In this document: positions 11,319-20,907 of the stretch, one piece after another
Position numbering within the stretch: position 1 is the stretch's first letter
Layout of the letters: the number at the start of each line of letters is the position of its first letter
NCBI GenBank assembly: GCA_003020965.1
Contig: PXRL01000003.1
Span: forward strand, 62,001-126,000
Origin: Halobacteriales archaeon QS_4_69_225
Lineage (GTDB): Archaea > Halobacteriota > Halobacteria > Halobacteriales > Haloarculaceae
Length of the DNA: 64,000 bases
Reading direction: 5' to 3'
Notes under the pieces: model-generated
What the model was told of the DNA's origin: nothing
What the model saw: only the letters and a program-made list of their open reading frames with translations
Databases searched by the model: none
Translations under genes and position numbers: made by a program

Positions 11319-12560
11319 TCAGTCGAGTTCCGCGAGCCGGTACATCGCGTAGGCGGTTCTGAGCATCTCGCCGGCGTCGCCGCGGTCGAACACCAGCTCG
11401 TCGGTCCCGAGGACGTGTTCGAGGACGTCGTCGGAGGCGTGGTCGGGAGCGGCGGCGACGCCGGCGTCGTGTTCGTCGGCCCACCGCATCACCCGGAGGT
11501 CGCTCTTGGAGTCGCCCATCACCAGCGCGAAGGGGTCGTCGATGCCGAGCACCGAGAGGGCGGTCTCGACGCCGACGACCTTGTTCAGCTCCAGGGAGCC
11601 GATCTCGGCGGCGTCGGCCTCGTAGTAGGCGACGTCGACCCGCTCGAAGACCGCCGCGAGGTCGTTCGGGACGTCGTCGCCGGCGCCGGGCTGCTCGCTT
11701 TCGGCCTCGACGACGCCGCGGATCTCGGGGTCGGCGTCGGCGTAGTACGCGCGGGCATGCCCCTCGGCGGCCGGCTCGCGGCCGACGGCCTCGGCGACGC
11801 TTTCCTCCAGCAGGTCCAGCAGGTAGACCAGCCCCTCGTCGACGACCGTCCGCGCCCGGTCGCTACCGGTCTCGAAGTTCGGCTTCAGCGTGACGTTGAA
11901 CTCGTTGCCCTGGAGGTGACAGCCGCTTGCGACCGCCGCCGGGGCGTCCGGGAACACGCGCGAGCGGACCCGGCCGAACACCTCGCGGATCTCCGCGTCC
12001 AGTTCCTCGTACAGCAGTCGCTTCGTGTCGGCGCCGTGACCCGGCGTGAACACGCCGGTGCCGGCCTCGTAGACGATGCTCACGTCGCCGGAGTAAACCA
12101 TCTCGTTGCCGAGCCCCTGGATGAGAAAGCCCTTGACGTTCTCCAGGGTCTGGCCCGTGCAGATGACGATCGGGACGCCGGCCTCGTGGAACCGGGTCAT
12201 GAGGTGCAGCGTCTCCCGGGGGATCTCGTTGTCGGTGTTGCCGGCCGACCGCAGCGTCTCGTCGACGTCCAGCACCAGCACGTTCACGCCGCGGTCGTAC
12301 TCGTTGTAGAGGTCCAGCCCGGCGAAGGCCTGCTCGCGGCTGGCCAGCGCCGCCAGGTCGGCGAATGTCTCGCCCGCGCCGGGAAAAGACCCCTGGAGCT
12401 CCCCCTTTCGGCGCGTCAGCTCCTCGCTGGCTTCCTCCCAGAAGTCGAGGGCGACCCGCGAGTCGACGGGCGGGAACAGGTCGACGAACTCCTGGTACTC
12501 CCCGAGCGTGTCGGTGTCGAACTCGTCGTAGAGGCGGTACAGCAGATCGTACCGTTCCAT
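11319..12560 (-). CDS. HAD-superfamily hydrolase
   Basis: A 413-residue protein with HAD motif I VLDVDETLRS (about residue 100), motif II VICTGQT (about 140) and a late motif MGDSKSDLRVM (about 365). The first motif has DVDET, with two aspartates suited to a phosphotransferase, and the motif IV pattern GDSKSD is that of Cof-type phosphatases. The N-terminal 90 residues are helical and specific to this group. The substrate is unknown. The ATG at 12560 is chosen; an in-frame ATG at 12584 would add eight residues. It is divergent from gdh. Confidence 0.75.
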   Translation of the reverse strand: MERYDLLYRLYDEFDTDTLGEYQEFVDLFPPVDSRVALDFWEEASEELTRRKGELQGSFPGAGETFADLAALASREQAFAGLDLYNEYDRGVNVLVLDVDETLRSAGNTDNEIPRETLHLMTRFHEAGVPIVICTGQTLENVKGFLIQGLGNEMVYSGDVSIVYEAGTGVFTPGHGADTKRLLYEELDAEIREVFGRVRSRVFPDAPAAVASGCHLQGNEFNVTLKPNFETGSDRARTVVDEGLVYLLDLLEESVAEAVGREPAAEGHARAYYADADPEIRGVVEAESEQPGAGDDVPNDLAAVFERVDVAYYEADAAEIGSLELNKVVGVETALSVLGIDDPFALVMGDSKSDLRVMRWADEHDAGVAAAPDHASDDVLEHVLGTDELVFDRGDAGEMLRTAYAMYRLAELD

Positions 12561-12621
12561 GTTCGAACGAACAGGGGCGTCCATATATGTGCTGGCCGTC
12601 CGCACTGATTTACTCGTAACT

Positions 12622-12630
12622 GGATAAATG
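12622..12630 (+). promoter_or_regulatory. TATA-like box of gdh-gfcR
   Basis: GGATAAATG lies about 30-38 bases before the gdh ATG in a short A+T-rich patch, so it is the likely core promoter for gdh and gfcR. GfcR is known from Haloferax to act at promoters of sugar-catabolic genes, but no operator can be assigned from sequence alone. Confidence 0.4.
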
Positions 12631-12659
12631 TTTTCAACCCTGGGGCCACTCCTCGGAGT

Positions 12660-13733
12660 ATGGACGCCATCGGAATCGAACGCGGCGCCGACGAGCCGCG
12701 CCTGCTCGAACTGCCGAGGCCGGAGCCCGCCCCGGGCGAGGCGCTCGTGGAGACGCTCCGCGTCGGCGTCGACGGGACGGACCACGAGGTCATCGCCGGC
12801 AACCACGGGAGCCCGCCGGACGGCGAGGACCACCTCGTGTTGGGCCACGAGGCCGTCGGCGTCGTCGAGACGGCACCCGGGACCGACCTCGAGGCCGGCG
12901 ACGTCGTCGTGCCGACGGTCCGGCGGCCGCCCGGCGACGACCCGAACGACTACTTCGAGCGCGGGGAGGCCGACATGGCGCCGCCGGGGGCCACCCTCGA
13001 GCGCGGCATCGACGGCGCCCACGGCTTCATGAGCGAGTACTTCACCAGCCCCGAGGAGTACCTGGTGGCGGTGCCGCCCGACCTCGCGTCGCTGGGCTTT
13101 CTCGTGGAGCCGATGAGCGTCTCGGAGAAGGCCCTGGAGCTGGCGGCGGCGGCCCGCTCGTCGTTCGAATGGCGCCCGGAGACGGCGCTGGTGCTCGGCA
13201 ACGGTGCGCTGGGGCTGTTGACCGTCGCGGTGCTGGTCGACGACGCCGACGAGGTGTACTGTCTCGGCCGCCGGGACCGGCCGGATCCGACGATCGACGT
13301 CATCGAGCGGCTGGGGGCGACGTACGTCGACTCCCGGGAGACACCGGTGTCTGCGGTGCCGGAGGTCCACGAGCCGGCCGACCTGGTGTACGAAGCGACC
13401 GGCCACGCCAGACACGCCTTCGAGAGCATCGAGGCGCTGGCGCCCGGCGGCGTGGCCGCGCTGCTCGGCGTGCCGGACCCCTGGACGTTCGAGGTCGACG
13501 GCGGCCGGCTCCACGAGGAGCTGGTGCTCAACAACAAGGCGCTGGTCGGCAGCGTCAACTCCGGCGTCCGGCACTTCGAGGCCGCCGTCGACCGGCTTCG
13601 GGAGCTGCCGCGGTGGTTCCCGGAGTCGTTCGTCACCGAGGTCACACCGCACCGGTCGTTCGGCCCGGCGTTCCGACGCGGGCCGACGAACATAAAGTCG
13701 GTCGTCGAGTTTGCCCGGTATGAAGAACGTTGA
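12660..13733 (+). CDS. gdh: Glucose 1-dehydrogenase
   Basis: A 357-residue zinc-dependent MDR dehydrogenase, the same length as the characterised Haloferax enzyme. Seen: GHEAVGVVE near residue 63 (catalytic zinc site), the variable region with YFTSPEEYLVAVP, and the Rossmann motif LGNGALGLL near residue 178 for NAD(P). It oxidises beta-D-glucose to gluconolactone, the first step of the semi-phosphorylative Entner-Doudoroff pathway, which fits gnaD and kdgA a few kilobases away. Its last 14 bases overlap gfcR, so the two are co-transcribed. Confidence 0.9.
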   Translation: MDAIGIERGADEPRLLELPRPEPAPGEALVETLRVGVDGTDHEVIAGNHGSPPDGEDHLVLGHEAVGVVETAPGTDLEAGDVVVPTVRRPPGDDPNDYFERGEADMAPPGATLERGIDGAHGFMSEYFTSPEEYLVAVPPDLASLGFLVEPMSVSEKALELAAAARSSFEWRPETALVLGNGALGLLTVAVLVDDADEVYCLGRRDRPDPTIDVIERLGATYVDSRETPVSAVPEVHEPADLVYEATGHARHAFESIEALAPGGVAALLGVPDPWTFEVDGGRLHEELVLNNKALVGSVNSGVRHFEAAVDRLRELPRWFPESFVTEVTPHRSFGPAFRRGPTNIKSVVEFARYEER

Positions 13734-14358
13734 CGACCTCATCGAGGGCGCCCGCGAGCTGTCCGAGCGGGGGTTCTCGAAGGGCGAGATCGCCGACCAG
13801 CTGAACGTCTCCCGGGAGACGGCCAGCTGGCTCGTCGAGCGCAGCGACGCCGCACCGACGACGACCGACTCCGAGGAGCCGACCGGCGGCCCCCACGACA
13901 TCCACGTCGACTGGAGCGCCATCGGCCGCGACTCCGCGCGGCTGACGTACGCCGGCCGGGCGATGGCGGACCTACTGTCGAAGCAGGGCGAAGCCGTCGA
14001 CCTGACGGTCGGCATCGAGAAGGCCGGCGCGCCGCTGGCGACCGTCGTCGCCCGCGAGCTGGACACCGACATCGGCGCCTACGCCCCCCGCAAACACCAG
14101 TGGGAGGAAGGCGACATCGACGAGCTGGAAGGGACGCTGTCGCGGAACTTCGCCGACATCCGCGACCGGGAGTGCTACGTCGTCGACGACACCATCACCA
14201 GCGGGACGACGATGCGCGAGACCATCGAAGCCATCCGGAACCGCGGCGGGGAGCCGGCCGCCTGCGTCGTGCTGGTCGACAAGAAGGGCGTCGAAGAGAT
14301 GCTCGGCGTGCCGGTGTACTCGCTGGTGCAGGCCATCCGCGTCGGCGACGCCGACTGA
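13720..14358 (+). CDS. gfcR: PRTase-like transcriptional regulator GfcR
   Basis: 212 residues: an N-terminal helix-turn-helix (GFSKGEIADQLNVSRETASW, about 18-37) followed by a type I phosphoribosyltransferase domain with the PRPP loop VDDTITSGTTM (about 150). This is the architecture of GfcR, first annotated as an orotate PRTase-like protein. In Haloferax volcanii GfcR (HVO_1082) sits beside gdh and activates glucose and fructose catabolic genes. The same neighbourhood here supports the call. A TTG nine bases upstream is an alternative start; the ATG overlapping the gdh stop is preferred. Confidence 0.88.
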   Translation: MKNVDDLIEGARELSERGFSKGEIADQLNVSRETASWLVERSDAAPTTTDSEEPTGGPHDIHVDWSAIGRDSARLTYAGRAMADLLSKQGEAVDLTVGIEKAGAPLATVVARELDTDIGAYAPRKHQWEEGDIDELEGTLSRNFADIRDRECYVVDDTITSGTTMRETIEAIRNRGGEPAACVVLVDKKGVEEMLGVPVYSLVQAIRVGDAD

Positions 14359-15127
14359 CCGATCGTGTCCAGCGAGAGGAAGTTAACCTCGTTCGGCGGT
14401 GACGGTGGCGCGTCCGGACGCCCCCTCTTGCTCGCTTCGTCACGAGACCTCCCTTGCTGCGCTCGCTCGGCCTCGCCGCGCGCGGCAAGCGTGCGTGCCT
14501 GAGCCTGCGCGCCGCGAAACGGTCGGCCCCCGTTCGAAGTCCGGCTCGGCCCCGTTCGAGGTCCGGCCAGACGCCGGCCGACCGGCCGACTCTCTCGTAA
14601 CTGAACACGGCCAGTTCGACGACGGTGCTCAGACGAGCGACGGTGCCCCGCACGGACGCCCTGGAGGTGGGACCGGAAAGGGCCGAGAGCGAAGGGGGTT
14701 CAGTACTGGTCACGGCCGACGGCGACGACCGAGACTCTCATTCGAACAGTACCGGTTCGACGGTCGTGTCCAGATACGCGGACGTTCCTCGATGCGGTCG
14801 GCGGTGACCTCGAGAGCCCTCGGCTCGCTGGCGGTCGCTGCCCCGGATGGTCTCGCTTCGCTCACGACTCAGTTCGGTCACCGGCAGAGCGAGGCTCTGC
14901 CGAGCCCTCGCTCGCTTCACTCGCGAGGACGCCGTTCGCGTTCGAGGCGTCTCGCTCCGCTCGACGCCTCACAGCTCGGATAGCGCCGGGTCAGCGACCG
15001 TACGAACGCCGGTGTATCTCGTCCGTTCGGTCCGCCAGGAGGTCGGTGACGCGCCAGCCGCCCCGAGTGGTCATCCAGCACCGTCGAACGCTACCAGTTC
15101 GACCGCCCGGGGGAGTCGGTCATCGAC
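14359..15127. repeat. Non-coding region with stem-loops between gfcR and korA
   Basis: About 770 bases with no supported gene. It is full of short inverted repeats of the kind GCTCGCTTCGCTC. Perfect examples: CGGCAGAGC-GAG-GCTCTGCCG at 14882-14902, and GAGGCGTC and GACGCCTC arms at 14944-14951 and 14963-14970 around the 11-base loop TCGCTCCGCTC. The reverse complement of that loop occurs in a hairpin near 47.6 kb. Fragments with coding-like composition near 14990-15120 may be remnants of a lost gene, but no family can be read. Confidence 0.6.
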
Positions 15128-15128
15128 G

Positions 15129-15150
15129 AAATATATAATTATTATTATAT
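15129..15150 (+). promoter_or_regulatory. A+T-rich promoter region upstream of korA
   Basis: An uninterrupted A/T run containing AAATATATAATTATT is the only strong TATA-like signal before korA. It lies 80-100 bases before the korA ATG, so the transcript would have a leader of roughly 55-70 bases. Confidence 0.5.
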
Positions 15151-15227
15151 GACAACGTGTCGCAAACGCTTTTACTGCCGGCTCCCGAAGTACGCGGAAG
15201 GCGCCCGTCTGGGCGCAGTGATACACA

Positions 15228-17120
15228 ATGTCCGAGGAACTCGTCTGGCGAATCGCGGGTGGTTCCGGCGACGGGATCGACTCGACGAGCCAGAACTTCG
15301 CGAAAGCGCTGATGCGGTCGGGGCTGCACGTCTTCACGCACCGTCACTATCCGTCCCGGATCCGCGGCGGCCACACGTACGTCGAGGTGCGCGCCTCGAC
15401 GGAGCCGGTCCGCTCCCGCGGGGACGGCCACAACTTCCTGCTGGCGCTGGGCGACTCCTTCGCCCGGAACCCACAGGAGGAGGCCTACTACGGCACCGAA
15501 GAGATCAAGCCGCTGGCGGAGAACCTGGACGACCTCCGGGAGGGCGGGGTCATCGTCTACGACGAGGGGCTCATCGACGTCGAGGAGATCCCCGACTTCG
15601 ACGAGCGGGTCGAGGAAAACGACTGGCACGTCTACCCGCTGGACCTTCGGGAGATGGCCCGGGACATGGGTCGGGAGGTGATGCGTAACACCGCGGGCGT
15701 CGGCGCTACCGGCGCACTCCTGGAGTACGACCTGGGCCACATCGAGGACCTGATGGCCGACGCGATGTCCGGCGAGGTGCTGGAGACGAACCTCGAGATT
15801 CTCGAGGCCGCCTACCAACAGGTGGACGACCTGGAGTTCACCCACGACCTCCGGGCGCCCGAAGGGAGCCACGAGGGCGAGCAGGTGCTGGTGTCGGGGT
15901 CGAACGCCATCGCCTACGGCGCCCTCGACGAGGGTTGTCGGTTCATCGCCGGCTACCCGATGACGCCGTGGACGGAGGTGTTCACGCTGATGAGCCAGCA
16001 CCTCCCGGAGATCGGCGGCATCTCCGAGCAGGTCGAAGACGAGATCGCGGCGGCGGCGCTGGCCATCGGCGCCTCCCACGCCGGCGTGAAGGCGATGTCC
16101 GGCTCCTCCGGCGGCGGCTTCGCGCTGATGTCCGAGCCGCTGGGGCTGGCAGAGATGACCGAGACCCCGGTCGTCCTCGTCGAGGCGATGCGGGCCGGCC
16201 CCTCGACGGGCATGCCGACCAAGCCCGAACAGGGCGACCTCGAGCACGTCCTCTACACGAGCCAGGGCGACTCCAACCGGGTCGTCTTCGCGCCCGGCAA
16301 CGCCGCCGAGGCCTACGAGCAGACCCGCACCGCCTTCGAACTGGCCTACGACTACCAGCTGCCGGCCATCGTGCTGTACGACCAGAAGCTCTCCGGCGAG
16401 CTGCGGACCGTCGACGAGTCGGTGTTCGACCGCGAACCGACCCCGGACCTGGGATCGACGCTCTCCGAGGCGGAGATCGCCGAGGCCGCCCACCACGCCT
16501 CCGGGAAGTTCCGCCGGTTCAAGCGCGACCCCGACGACGACGGGGGCGTCTCCCCGCGGTCCATCCCCGGCCAGCAGGGCGGCCGCTTTCTGGCGACCGG
16601 CAACGAGCACACCCCCGAGGGCCACATCAGCGAGGATACCGACAACCGCGTCGCCCAGCTGGAGCGGCGGCTCCGGAAGATGGACGCCATCCGCGACGAG
16701 CTGGACGGCCGCGAGTCGACCCACCAGACGCTGCACGAGCCCGTCGAGGGCGCCGACTACGGAATCCTGACGTTCGGCAGCCAGCAGGGCACCGTCGAGG
16801 AGGCCGTCGACCGGCTGGCCGCCGACGGCCACGCGGTGAAGTCGCTGGGCGTCTCGGCGCTGATGCCGTTCCCGGAGGCCGAGGTGACGGCGTTCCTCGA
16901 GTCCGTCGACGAGGCGCTGGTCGTCGAGATGAACGGCTCCGCGCAGTTCCGCGGGCTCATCCAGAAGGAACTCGGCCGGTTCGGCCCCAAGCTGCACAGC
17001 CTCCTGAAGTACAACGGCAACCCCTTCGAACCCGGCGAGGTGGTCGAGGGGTTCGAGACGATCATCGACGGCGACGAACCCGCGCCGACGACGCGGTTCG
17101 TCCCCGCGGCAGGTGACTGA
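15228..17120 (+). CDS. korA: 2-oxoacid:ferredoxin oxidoreductase, alpha (gamma-alpha fused) subunit
   Basis: A 630-residue subunit with the gamma domain first (IAGGSGDGIDSTSQ near residue 8; HRHYPSRIRGGHTYVE near 38) and the alpha domain after about residue 200 (GSNAIAYGALDEGCRFIAGYPMTPWTE style pyrimidine-binding region split over 220-250, and GPSTGMPTK near 325). This gamma-alpha fusion is typical of archaeal KorA/PorA. With KorB it oxidises 2-oxoglutarate or another 2-oxoacid to the acyl-CoA and reduces ferredoxin. The 2-oxoglutarate preference is inferred from similarity to haloarchaeal KorA. Confidence 0.88.
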   Translation: MSEELVWRIAGGSGDGIDSTSQNFAKALMRSGLHVFTHRHYPSRIRGGHTYVEVRASTEPVRSRGDGHNFLLALGDSFARNPQEEAYYGTEEIKPLAENLDDLREGGVIVYDEGLIDVEEIPDFDERVEENDWHVYPLDLREMARDMGREVMRNTAGVGATGALLEYDLGHIEDLMADAMSGEVLETNLEILEAAYQQVDDLEFTHDLRAPEGSHEGEQVLVSGSNAIAYGALDEGCRFIAGYPMTPWTEVFTLMSQHLPEIGGISEQVEDEIAAAALAIGASHAGVKAMSGSSGGGFALMSEPLGLAEMTETPVVLVEAMRAGPSTGMPTKPEQGDLEHVLYTSQGDSNRVVFAPGNAAEAYEQTRTAFELAYDYQLPAIVLYDQKLSGELRTVDESVFDREPTPDLGSTLSEAEIAEAAHHASGKFRRFKRDPDDDGGVSPRSIPGQQGGRFLATGNEHTPEGHISEDTDNRVAQLERRLRKMDAIRDELDGRESTHQTLHEPVEGADYGILTFGSQQGTVEEAVDRLAADGHAVKSLGVSALMPFPEAEVTAFLESVDEALVVEMNGSAQFRGLIQKELGRFGPKLHSLLKYNGNPFEPGEVVEGFETIIDGDEPAPTTRFVPAAGD

Positions 17121-17122
17121 TC

Positions 17123-18058
17123 ATGAGTGGGTTCAACGCCATCGGATCGGACCGCGAGGTAGAGCGCGAGGAGTTCACCCCCGGCATCGAGCCGCAGGCG
17201 ACGTGGTGTCCGGGCTGCGGCGACTTCGGCGTCCTGAAGGCGCTGAAAGGCGCCATGGCCGAACTCGGTCGGGACCCCGAGGAGGTGCTGCTGGTGACCG
17301 GTATCGGCTGTTCGGGCAAGCTGAACAGCTACTTCGAGAGCTACGGCTTCCACACCATCCACGGCCGGTCGCTACCCGTCGCCCGGGCCGCCAAGCTCGC
17401 CAACCCCGACCTCGAGGTGGTCGCCGCCGGCGGCGACGGCGACGGCTACGGCATCGGCGGCAACCACTTCATGCACACCGCCCGGGAGAACCACGACATG
17501 ACGTACATCGTGTTCAACAACGAGATCTTCGGGCTGACGAAGGGTCAGACCTCCCCGACCAGCCCGAAGGGCCACGAGTCCAAGACCCAGCCCCACGGCT
17601 CGGCGAAGTCGCCCATCCGGCCGCTGTCGCTGGCGCTCACCTCCGGGGCGAGCTACGTCGCCCGGACGGCGGCGGTCAACCCCAACCAAGCCCAGGAGAT
17701 ACTCGTCGAGGCGATCGAACACGACGGCTTCGCCCACATCGACTTCCTCACGCAGTGTCCGACCTGGAACAAGGACGCAAAGCAGTACGTTCCGTACATC
17801 GACGTCCAGCAGAACGACGACTACGACTTCGACATCGCCGACCGCGGCGAGGCCGCCGAGATGATGCAGCGCACCGAACGCTCGCTGTACGAGGGCGAGG
17901 TGCTGACCGGCCGGTTCTACCACGAGACCGACCGGCCCTCCTACGGCGAGGAGAAGCGCGAGGTCGGCGAGATGCCCGAGGAGCCGCTGGCCGAACAGTA
18001 CCACGACGACGATTACGAGTGGGAGCGCAGCTACGACCTACTCGACACCCACAAGTGA
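17123..18058 (+). CDS. korB: 2-oxoacid:ferredoxin oxidoreductase, beta subunit
   Basis: 311 residues, two bases after korA. It binds thiamine diphosphate and one 4Fe-4S cluster: CPGCGDFG near residue 30, GIGCSGK near 62, the ThDP/Mg motif GGDGDGYGIGGNHF near 109 followed by FNNEIFGLTKGQ, and a late cysteine in TQCPTW near 212. It forms the catalytic core with KorA in the cytoplasm. Length and cysteine positions match haloarchaeal KorB. Both genes form one operon. Confidence 0.9.
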   Translation: MSGFNAIGSDREVEREEFTPGIEPQATWCPGCGDFGVLKALKGAMAELGRDPEEVLLVTGIGCSGKLNSYFESYGFHTIHGRSLPVARAAKLANPDLEVVAAGGDGDGYGIGGNHFMHTARENHDMTYIVFNNEIFGLTKGQTSPTSPKGHESKTQPHGSAKSPIRPLSLALTSGASYVARTAAVNPNQAQEILVEAIEHDGFAHIDFLTQCPTWNKDAKQYVPYIDVQQNDDYDFDIADRGEAAEMMQRTERSLYEGEVLTGRFYHETDRPSYGEEKREVGEMPEEPLAEQYHDDDYEWERSYDLLDTHK

Positions 18059-18172
18059 CCGGTCGACGGGGGCGACTCCGCTTTCGCGCCCGGCACGCGG
18101 CGGCGCCGAGCCGTACCGGCAACCGGCCGGCCGGCCGGGGATTTTAGGACCCGACGATTCTACGTACTGGTG

Positions 18173-19561
18173 ATGCGTCTCCACTGGCACCGCCGGGACC
18201 TCCGGCTGTCGGACAACGTCGGTCTCGCGGACGCGCCCGAGGCCCCGGCGGGCGTGTTCGTCTTCGACGACGGGGTGCTCGAACACGCCGGCTCGCCCCG
18301 CGTGTCGTTCATGCTGGACGCGCTGGCGTCGCTGCGCGAGGGGTACCGCGACCGCGGCTCGGAGCTGTTCGTCCGTCGCGGCGACCCCGCGGCGGTCCTC
18401 GCCGACCTCGCCGAGACACGCGACGTCGAGATGGTCTCCTGGAACCGCGACTACTCGGGGCTGGCCCGCGAACGCGACGAGCGGGTGTCGGCGGCGCTGA
18501 AGGACGCCGGCGTCACCCCCCAGAAGTTCCACGACGCCATCTGCCACGAGCCGGGCTCGATCACGACCAACGCCGGCGACCCCTACTCGGTGTACACGTA
18601 CTTCTGGAAGAAGTGGCGCGACCGCGAGAAGGGCGATCCCCGTCCCGTGCCGGAGCTGGCGGCGGCCGACGACGACGAGCCGCTGCCGACGCTCGGAGAG
18701 CTGGGCTTCGAGGAGCCGCCGGGAACGGTGCCGCCGGCCGGCACCGACGAGGCCCGCAGCCTCCTCGAGTCGTTTCTCGAGGAGGAGGTCCTCGCCTACG
18801 AGGAACGGCGCGACTACCCCGCCGAGAAGCCCACTTCGCGGCTGTCGCCGCACATGAAGTTCGGTACTATCGGAATCCGGGAGGTCGACAAGCGGGTCCG
18901 GGAGACGCTCGCCGACACCGACGGCGAGGCCCACGAGTCCGTCGAGGAGTTCCGCAGCCAGCTGGCTTGGCGGGAGTTCTACATCCACGTCCTCAACTTC
19001 AACCCCGGGGTCGTGACGGAGAACTACAAATCCTACGAGAACGACATCGAGTGGGAGGACGACGAGGAGCTGCTGGAGGCCTGGAAGCGCGGCGAGACGG
19101 GCTATCCCATCGTCGACGCCGGGATGCGGCAGCTCCGCGACGAATCGTACATGCACAACCGCGTGCGGATGATCGTCGCCTCGTTTCTGACGAAGGACCT
19201 GCTGATCGACTGGCGGCACGGCTACGACCACTTCCGGGAACTGCTGGTCGACCACGACACCGCCAACGACAACGGCGGCTGGCAGTGGGCCGCCTCCACC
19301 GGGACCGACGCCCAACCGTACTTCCGGATTTTCAACCCGATGACCCAGGGCGAACGGTACGACCCCGAGGCGGAGTACATCACCGAGTACGTCCCCGAAC
19401 TGCGGGGCGTCGACCCGGAGGTCATCCACTCCTGGCACGAGTGCTCGCTCACCCAGCGGCGGCAGTCGGCACCGGAGTACCCCGACCCGGTCGTCGACCA
19501 CTCCGAGCGCCGCGAGGAGGCGCTGGCGATGTTCGAGCGGGCGAGGGGCGAGGCCGACTGA
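18173..19561 (+). CDS. phr: Deoxyribodipyrimidine photolyase (cryptochrome/photolyase family)
   Basis: A 462-residue class I photolyase. The N-terminal Rossmann domain starts LHWHRRDLRLSDN and would hold the antenna chromophore; the FAD domain has WREFYIHVL, WKRGETGYPIVDAGMRQL and WQWAASTGTDAQPYFRIFNP (the FAD/DNA-binding signature). Such enzymes use blue light to split cyclobutane pyrimidine dimers, useful to organisms of sunlit brines. A GTG directly before the ATG is an alternative start. The stop codon lies inside a repeated stem-loop unit that is duplicated in tandem just downstream. Confidence 0.9.
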   Translation: MRLHWHRRDLRLSDNVGLADAPEAPAGVFVFDDGVLEHAGSPRVSFMLDALASLREGYRDRGSELFVRRGDPAAVLADLAETRDVEMVSWNRDYSGLARERDERVSAALKDAGVTPQKFHDAICHEPGSITTNAGDPYSVYTYFWKKWRDREKGDPRPVPELAAADDDEPLPTLGELGFEEPPGTVPPAGTDEARSLLESFLEEEVLAYEERRDYPAEKPTSRLSPHMKFGTIGIREVDKRVRETLADTDGEAHESVEEFRSQLAWREFYIHVLNFNPGVVTENYKSYENDIEWEDDEELLEAWKRGETGYPIVDAGMRQLRDESYMHNRVRMIVASFLTKDLLIDWRHGYDHFRELLVDHDTANDNGGWQWAASTGTDAQPYFRIFNPMTQGERYDPEAEYITEYVPELRGVDPEVIHSWHECSLTQRRQSAPEYPDPVVDHSERREEALAMFERARGEAD

Positions 19562-19738
19562 CCGGAGGGAAGGAGGCCTCGAAAAGGAGAGCGGGAGGAG
19601 CGACATGAGGAGCGACGACACGCGAAGGGCGAGGCCGACAGCGAGGCCGACTGACCGGAGGGAAGGAGGCCTCGTGAAGAAGCGAGCGGGAGGAGCGACC
19701 GGCGGGAGCGACGACACGGGAGCGCAGCGAGGCTGACT
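19550..19738. repeat. Tandem 93-base repeat spanning the phr stop codon
   Basis: A 32-base block at 19550-19581, which includes the phr TGA, recurs exactly at 19643-19674; the bases between and after are also similar (GCGGGAGGAGCGAC, GGAGCGACGACACG). Each block can fold through CGAGGCC and GGCCTCG arms. Its core CTGACCGGAGGGAAGG is also found at the stop of the CBS/DUF21 gene near 34.7 kb. The remainder to 19890 holds more GAGCGAAGC-type palindromes and no gene. Confidence 0.8.
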
Positions 19739-19937
19739 GAGCAGCGAGGCCGAGCGAAGCTCTGCCGGTGACCGCAGGGAGCCGCGGAGCGAGCGGCAGG
19801 CCAGCGACGCGCGGACAGCCGGACGGCCGGCCCCGATTCCGGTTCCGTCGGGCGGTATTCGGGTGTGGTGCGTTATCGCCCGACGGCGAAGGTTTAACAG
19901 CCGCGGCGAAGAAACGTAAAATAGAGGTCGATAAAAA

Positions 19938-20543
19938 ATGCCCGAACATTCCAACCCCGAGCTTCCCCCACTTCCGTACGATTACGACGCCCTAGAGCCG
20001 TCCATCTCCGAGCAGGTCGTCACGTGGCATCACGATACACACCACCAGAGCTACGTCAACGGCATCCAGAGCGCCGAGGAGACGCTCGCGGAGAACCGCG
20101 AGGCCGGCGACTTCGGCGGCTCCGCCGCGGCCATCCGCGACGTGACCCACAACGGGTGTGGTCACTACCTGCACACTATGTTCTGGGAGAACATGTCCCC
20201 GAACGGCGGCGGCGAGCCGTCCGGCGAGCTGGCCGACGCCATCGAGGAGGACTTCGGCTCCTACGAGGGCTGGCGCGGCGAGTTCGAAGCCGCCGCGGGC
20301 GACGCGAGCGGCTGGGCGCTGCTGGCCTACGACCCCGTCGCCGACCAGCTGCGCAACCTCGTCGTCGACCAGCACGACCAGGGCGCGCTGTGGGGCAGCC
20401 ACCCCGTCGTGGCGCTGGACGTCTGGGAGCACTCCTACTACTACGACTACGGGCCGGACCGCGGCAGCTTCGTCGAGAACTTCTTCGACGTCATCGACTG
20501 GGACAACGTCGCCGAGCAGTACCAGAAGGCGACGAGCCAGTAG
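19938..20543 (+). CDS. sod: Superoxide dismutase (Mn/Fe)
   Basis: A 201-residue Mn/Fe superoxide dismutase. The four metal ligands are in the usual places: His in WHHDTHHQSYV near residue 30, His in HYLHTMFWENM near 78, and Asp and His in ALDVWEHSYYYDY near 160. It removes superoxide in the cytoplasm. An A+T-rich patch (GAAGGTTTAACAG and ACGTAAAATAG) 20-55 bases upstream is the likely promoter. The gene stands alone between the phr repeats and a small unknown gene. Confidence 0.94.
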   Translation: MPEHSNPELPPLPYDYDALEPSISEQVVTWHHDTHHQSYVNGIQSAEETLAENREAGDFGGSAAAIRDVTHNGCGHYLHTMFWENMSPNGGGEPSGELADAIEEDFGSYEGWRGEFEAAAGDASGWALLAYDPVADQLRNLVVDQHDQGALWGSHPVVALDVWEHSYYYDYGPDRGSFVENFFDVIDWDNVAEQYQKATSQ

Positions 20544-20643
20544 CGACTCGTAGTCACAACCTCGCGTTTTATTCCGACGCCCGGCCGACAGCGGCGCCGC
20601 CGTCCCGTCAGACTCCTAAGCCTCCCGGGACGTAGCCACGGGC

Positions 20644-20907
20644 ATGCCACGACCCCGCGAGGCGTTCGAGGAGCTACGTCCCTTCGAGTTCCGCGACCCC
20701 GAGGAGGTCCTCGATTCCGATTACCTCTACACCGTCTACGAGATCGCGCGGCTGCTCCAGGGGCTGGAGCCCGACCGGGAGCTGCCGGCGGAAACGGAGG
20801 CGGTCCTGTTGGACTGGGCCATCCCGTGGATGCTGGTCAACAGCGACGCGTTCGTCTTCGCCGAGCCGGACGACGACGACGAGCCGGGCTTCTACGGGCT
20901 GGCATGA
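20644..20907 (+). CDS. Uncharacterised conserved haloarchaeal protein
   Basis: An 87-residue acidic protein with the segments FEELRPFEFRDPEEVLDS and VLLDWAIPWMLVNSDAFVFA and a C-terminal DDDDEPGFYGLA. It looks like a conserved haloarchaeal family, possibly DUF5827, from memory. No motif gives a function. Its stop overlaps the start of the next gene (ATGA), so the two are translationally coupled and probably work together. Confidence 0.65.
   Translation: MPRPREAFEELRPFEFRDPEEVLDSDYLYTVYEIARLLQGLEPDRELPAETEAVLLDWAIPWMLVNSDAFVFAEPDDDDEPGFYGLA

Noticed and set aside
15120-16997. Long minus-strand frame opposite korA
   Set aside because: Shadow of korA; no recognisable domain and wrong composition.
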